Source: DTFZ01 sp964510055 (lineage in GTDB: Bacteria > Bacillota > Clostridia > Christensenellales > SZUA-584). From it: a DNA stretch of 64,000 nucleotides. Below are positions 62,059 through 64,000 of the stretch, piece after piece. The DNA lies in contig CAZDZY010000003.1 in NCBI GenBank assembly GCA_964510055.1, positions 1 to 64,000 of the forward strand, read 5' to 3'. Positions within the stretch are counted from its first letter, which is position 1. Each line of letters starts with the position of its first letter. The notes under the pieces were generated by a model. It made no database searches and was not told the DNA's origin. It was given only the letters and a program-made list of their open reading frames with translations. A program made the translations under genes and the position numbers.

Positions 62059-62454
62059 CTAATGAACTCGCTTCGTATCGTCGGCCGGGGCTTTGCTTAC
62101 GCGAACGCCCTGTATATGTATATTTGCTTCCACTACCTTAAGGCCGGTCATAGTCTCAACAGCCTTTGCAACATTCGTCTGTATGCTTTTGCACATTACG
62201 GGTATGTCGCATCCATATTCGACAATAACGAAAAGATCGACAGCGCACTCTTCTTTGCCGACCTCGACTTTAACTCCCTTTGTCAGGTTCTTTCTGCCCA
62301 GCAGTTCCGCGAGCCCGCCGGAAAAGCCGCCGCTCATTCCCGCAACGCCTTCGATCTCAACGGTTGCAAGACCGGCTATCGTGGCTACGACGTCGTTTGC
62401 GAATGATATGCTGCCGTTCTGCTCTTCCCTGGTATTCATGTCGTCAGTGCTCAA
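62059..62454 (-). CDS. asp23: Asp23/Gls24 family envelope stress protein
   Basis: A 131-residue Asp23-family protein. It has NGSISFANDVVATIAGLATVEIEGVAGMSG and VDLFVIVEYGCDIPVM. The TTG start at 62454 has GAGG eight bases before it. A GTG nine bases upstream overlaps that site. It is followed by its expected membrane anchor amaP and a DUF2273 gene. Confidence 0.92.
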   Translation of the reverse strand: MSTDDMNTREEQNGSISFANDVVATIAGLATVEIEGVAGMSGGFSGGLAELLGRKNLTKGVKVEVGKEECAVDLFVIVEYGCDIPVMCKSIQTNVAKAVETMTGLKVVEANIHIQGVRVSKAPADDTKRVH

Positions 62455-62482
62455 TACTACCACCTCTTCTTATCAATTGATA

Positions 62483-62511
62483 ATTATAACAGACGGGGCA
62501 GCTAAATACAA
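62483..62511 (-). promoter_or_regulatory. Sigma-A promoter of asp23-amaP
   Basis: TTGTAT (62511-62506), 17 bases, TATAAT (62488-62483) on the minus strand, after spoIIIAH and 28 bases before asp23. It separates the sporulation operon from the asp23 unit. Confidence 0.7.
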
Positions 62512-62543
62512 TCAACTTAAAACTACTTTAACATAATCTTAAA

Positions 62544-63068
62544 TTACTTTTTCAGTATAATCTTTATATTCTGAGCAGGCTCACCGGTCTCGTCCCTTAC
62601 GATCTCCAATATCTTCGCGGCCTGTTCTTTAGAGATCTCCTCGGCTTTTATCACAACGTTTACAGAGCCTTCCTTAACAGTTACGATTGCGTCCGAAAAA
62701 CCGCTCGCCACAAGTAAACCTTCTATTTTTAATTCCGACTCCATAGATTGCACTATAACTATTTTCTGATCCTGGGCGTCTTTTATTTCTTCCGCAGCGC
62801 TTTTTTCACTGGTGATTATACTGTCGAGCATCGCTATCTCCGTATTTCTCAGGCTTTCCCTTGTCTCCTTGAAATCAACAAAGTAGTTCTGAGATGATAT
62901 CACCGCAATGTCGTCTGCCTGGAGCGCCCCTTCTATCTCTGTTGTGGTAGCGGCAGCCAGGTCGTTGCCTGCGCCGTTACCGAGCACGAAGTTGATGTAA
63001 CCAACGGCAACAAGAACGGCTATTAACCCTGTAAGAAGTACGTACTTTTTTACTCTGCTATTTTTCAT
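62544..63068 (-). CDS. spoIIIAH: Stage III sporulation protein AH
   Basis: SpoIIIAH in the mother cell membrane binds SpoIIQ in the forespore and forms the feeding-tube channel needed for sigma-G activity. The 174-residue protein has an N-terminal membrane helix (about 8-29) and a soluble domain related to secretion-ring proteins, ending in VRDETGEPAQNIKIILKK. The ATG at 63068 is preferred because an AAGGG site lies before it. An earlier ATG at 63089 has none. Confidence 0.92.
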   Translation of the reverse strand: MKNSRVKKYVLLTGLIAVLVAVGYINFVLGNGAGNDLAAATTTEIEGALQADDIAVISSQNYFVDFKETRESLRNTEIAMLDSIITSEKSAAEEIKDAQDQKIVIVQSMESELKIEGLLVASGFSDAIVTVKEGSVNVVIKAEEISKEQAAKILEIVRDETGEPAQNIKIILKK

Positions 63069-63081
63069 TATTTCACATCCC

Positions 63082-63690
63082 TTATTCATTATTCATTTTA
63101 TAAACGTCGACCCTGTCCGGGCTGACGTTTAATACTGTTTCAACCGCGTTAAGCAGGTCGAGCTTAACGGCTATATTGTCCGCTCCCTGCGCTATAACGA
63201 TAACGCCCATTATCACGGGAGTGTTTTCTTTGAGGACCAGCGCATCGCTGCCGCTGCCGCCGTTTATAGTGACCACGTTGCTTTGCGTGTTTTCAATATT
63301 TGTTGTGCTGTTCCCGTTCTCTCCAATGTCTGTCGTTGACGATATCTGTTTATCGACGCTTAAAGCAGGAACCTTTTCAGGGGTAGACTCGTATGTTATC
63401 ATGACGTCAACTTTTCCAGCGCCTTCTATTCTTGATAATATTCCTTCGAGCCGCGACTCGAGATCGATGGCAGCGGAAGCCGCTTTAGACGTTTCAGGCG
63501 CAGCGTTTCCACCGCCGCCGCTTTTAAACGACGAAAAATATATTGTAAGTATTATGATCGCAAGCAGCAATACGGCTACGTATTGTATTTTCTTTTTTGT
63601 GTCGAGCTTCCTGAACGAAGCTAACAGGCTGCCGGCCTTATCTTTGAGTTTCGGCGCGTTTCCCTTGCCATTTACATTTGAATTTTCCAT
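63082..63690 (-). CDS. spoIIIAG: Stage III sporulation protein AG
   Basis: SpoIIIAG forms a large ring of the channel between mother cell and forespore. The 202-residue protein has a cytoplasmic start, a membrane helix (about 35-51, YVAVLLLAIIILTIYF), and an outside ring-building domain with LESRLEGILSRIEGAGKVDVMITYES and DALVLKENTPVIMGVIVIAQGA. It lies between spoIIIAF and spoIIIAH. Confidence 0.94.
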   Translation of the reverse strand: MENSNVNGKGNAPKLKDKAGSLLASFRKLDTKKKIQYVAVLLLAIIILTIYFSSFKSGGGGNAAPETSKAASAAIDLESRLEGILSRIEGAGKVDVMITYESTPEKVPALSVDKQISSTTDIGENGNSTTNIENTQSNVVTINGGSGSDALVLKENTPVIMGVIVIAQGADNIAVKLDLLNAVETVLNVSPDRVDVYKMNNE

Positions 63691-63726
63691 GACTCTATCC
63701 GCCTTTATTTCACTAACATATTTATT

Positions 63727-64000
63727 TTATTCATCGCCCATATATACCTTGAAAATATAATCCGTATATTTAGTCATATCGGTTTTCTTTTCGCTGATCG
63801 CCGACATGTTTTTTACGGCGCTGTCGAGCTCGCTCCCGAAATCCGTTTTGCTGAAAATCTTAAATAAAGGAGAAAGCATGAAGATGGTTATAACGATACC
63901 TAAAACGATAGTTATATATTTTTTTATGCCGGTATCGGGAAGAAGCGAGCTTATTACAGCGCTGAAAAGCACCGCTATCGTTACTGATACCGCCCATGAA
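63727..64000 (-). CDS. spoIIIAF: Stage III sporulation protein AF (5' end outside window)
   Basis: The visible frame runs to the window edge, reading SWAVSVTIAVLFSAVISSLLPD, so the start lies past 64000. Two membrane helices are seen: one at the visible start and one around TIVLGIVITIFMLSPLF, then a hydrophilic part with IFKVYMGDE at the end. The position before spoIIIAG and this pattern fit SpoIIIAF, part of the spoIIIA operon. The C-terminal soluble domain is short, so this copy may be reduced. Confidence 0.82.
   Translation of the reverse strand, partial: SWAVSVTIAVLFSAVISSLLPDTGIKKYITIVLGIVITIFMLSPLFKIFSKTDFGSELDSAVKNMSAISEKKTDMTKYTDYIFKVYMGDE

Overview
The window is a chromosomal segment of an endospore-forming member of the Clostridia (Bacillota). 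The evidence is the gene content (spoIIIAF-AG-AH, spoVM, sigG, ylmC/ymxH), the clostridial and Bacillus-like gene order, Firmicute-type control sites (a perfect CIRCE, two LexA boxes, TTGACA/TATAAT promoters, strong AGGAGG ribosome sites) and the frequent use of TTG as a start codon. Base composition looks moderate, with AT-rich intergenic regions. A run of ten N at 41605-41614 marks a scaffold join, so this is a draft assembly. Almost every gene lies on the minus strand. The exceptions are rpmB, dinB and a LUD-domain gene. No tRNA, rRNA, CRISPR array, prophage or insertion sequence was seen.

Layout, left to right. 1-4177: histidine operon hisZ-G-D-B-H, read leftward, with a clear sigma-A promoter and a 16-bp palindrome just downstream that looks like an operator. 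4186-8259: yloU (Asp23 family), fakA-like and recG. 8299-8556: rpmB on the plus strand. 8656-22738: a long run in nearly the Bacillus subtilis order, yicC-remA-gmk-rpoZ-coaBC-priA-def-fmt-rsmB-rlmN-prpC-prkC-rsgA-rpe-thiN, followed by a 54-residue membrane protein and a tiny spoVM gene of about 21 codons. 22905-32264: galU, an archaeal-type adenosylhomocysteinase with an SAH/MTA deaminase, a propeller lipoprotein, gatCAB and an AIR-synthase-like protein. 32403-33700: SOS-controlled dinB. 33729-41204: heat-shock operon hrcA-grpE-dnaK-dnaJ-prmA-mtaB-hinT behind a CIRCE. 41221-44137: lepA and hemW, the latter split by the gap. 44250-44406: an unexplained palindromic element between two divergent promoters. 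45117-53881: rimP-nusA-rnpM-L7Ae-infB-rbfA-nrnA-truB-ribF and a DUF2284 gene. 53931-55268: nrdR-pgeF. 55326-56486: sigG behind a sigma-F/G-like promoter, with ylmC after it. 56656-64000: the end of spoIIIA, asp23-amaP-DUF2273, nusB, a Kae1-like gene, folD, xseA, xseB and ispA.

The genes mostly serve translation and its fidelity, RNA modification, DNA repair and restart, envelope stress and sporulation. The window is mostly ordinary core genome. The best leads are the unannotated spoVM and its neighbour, the his operator, the mtaD-ahcY pair (possible S-inosylhomocysteine route), and three intergenic regions built from nested inverted repeats (in dnaK-dnaJ, before the LUD gene, and between asp23 and amaP).
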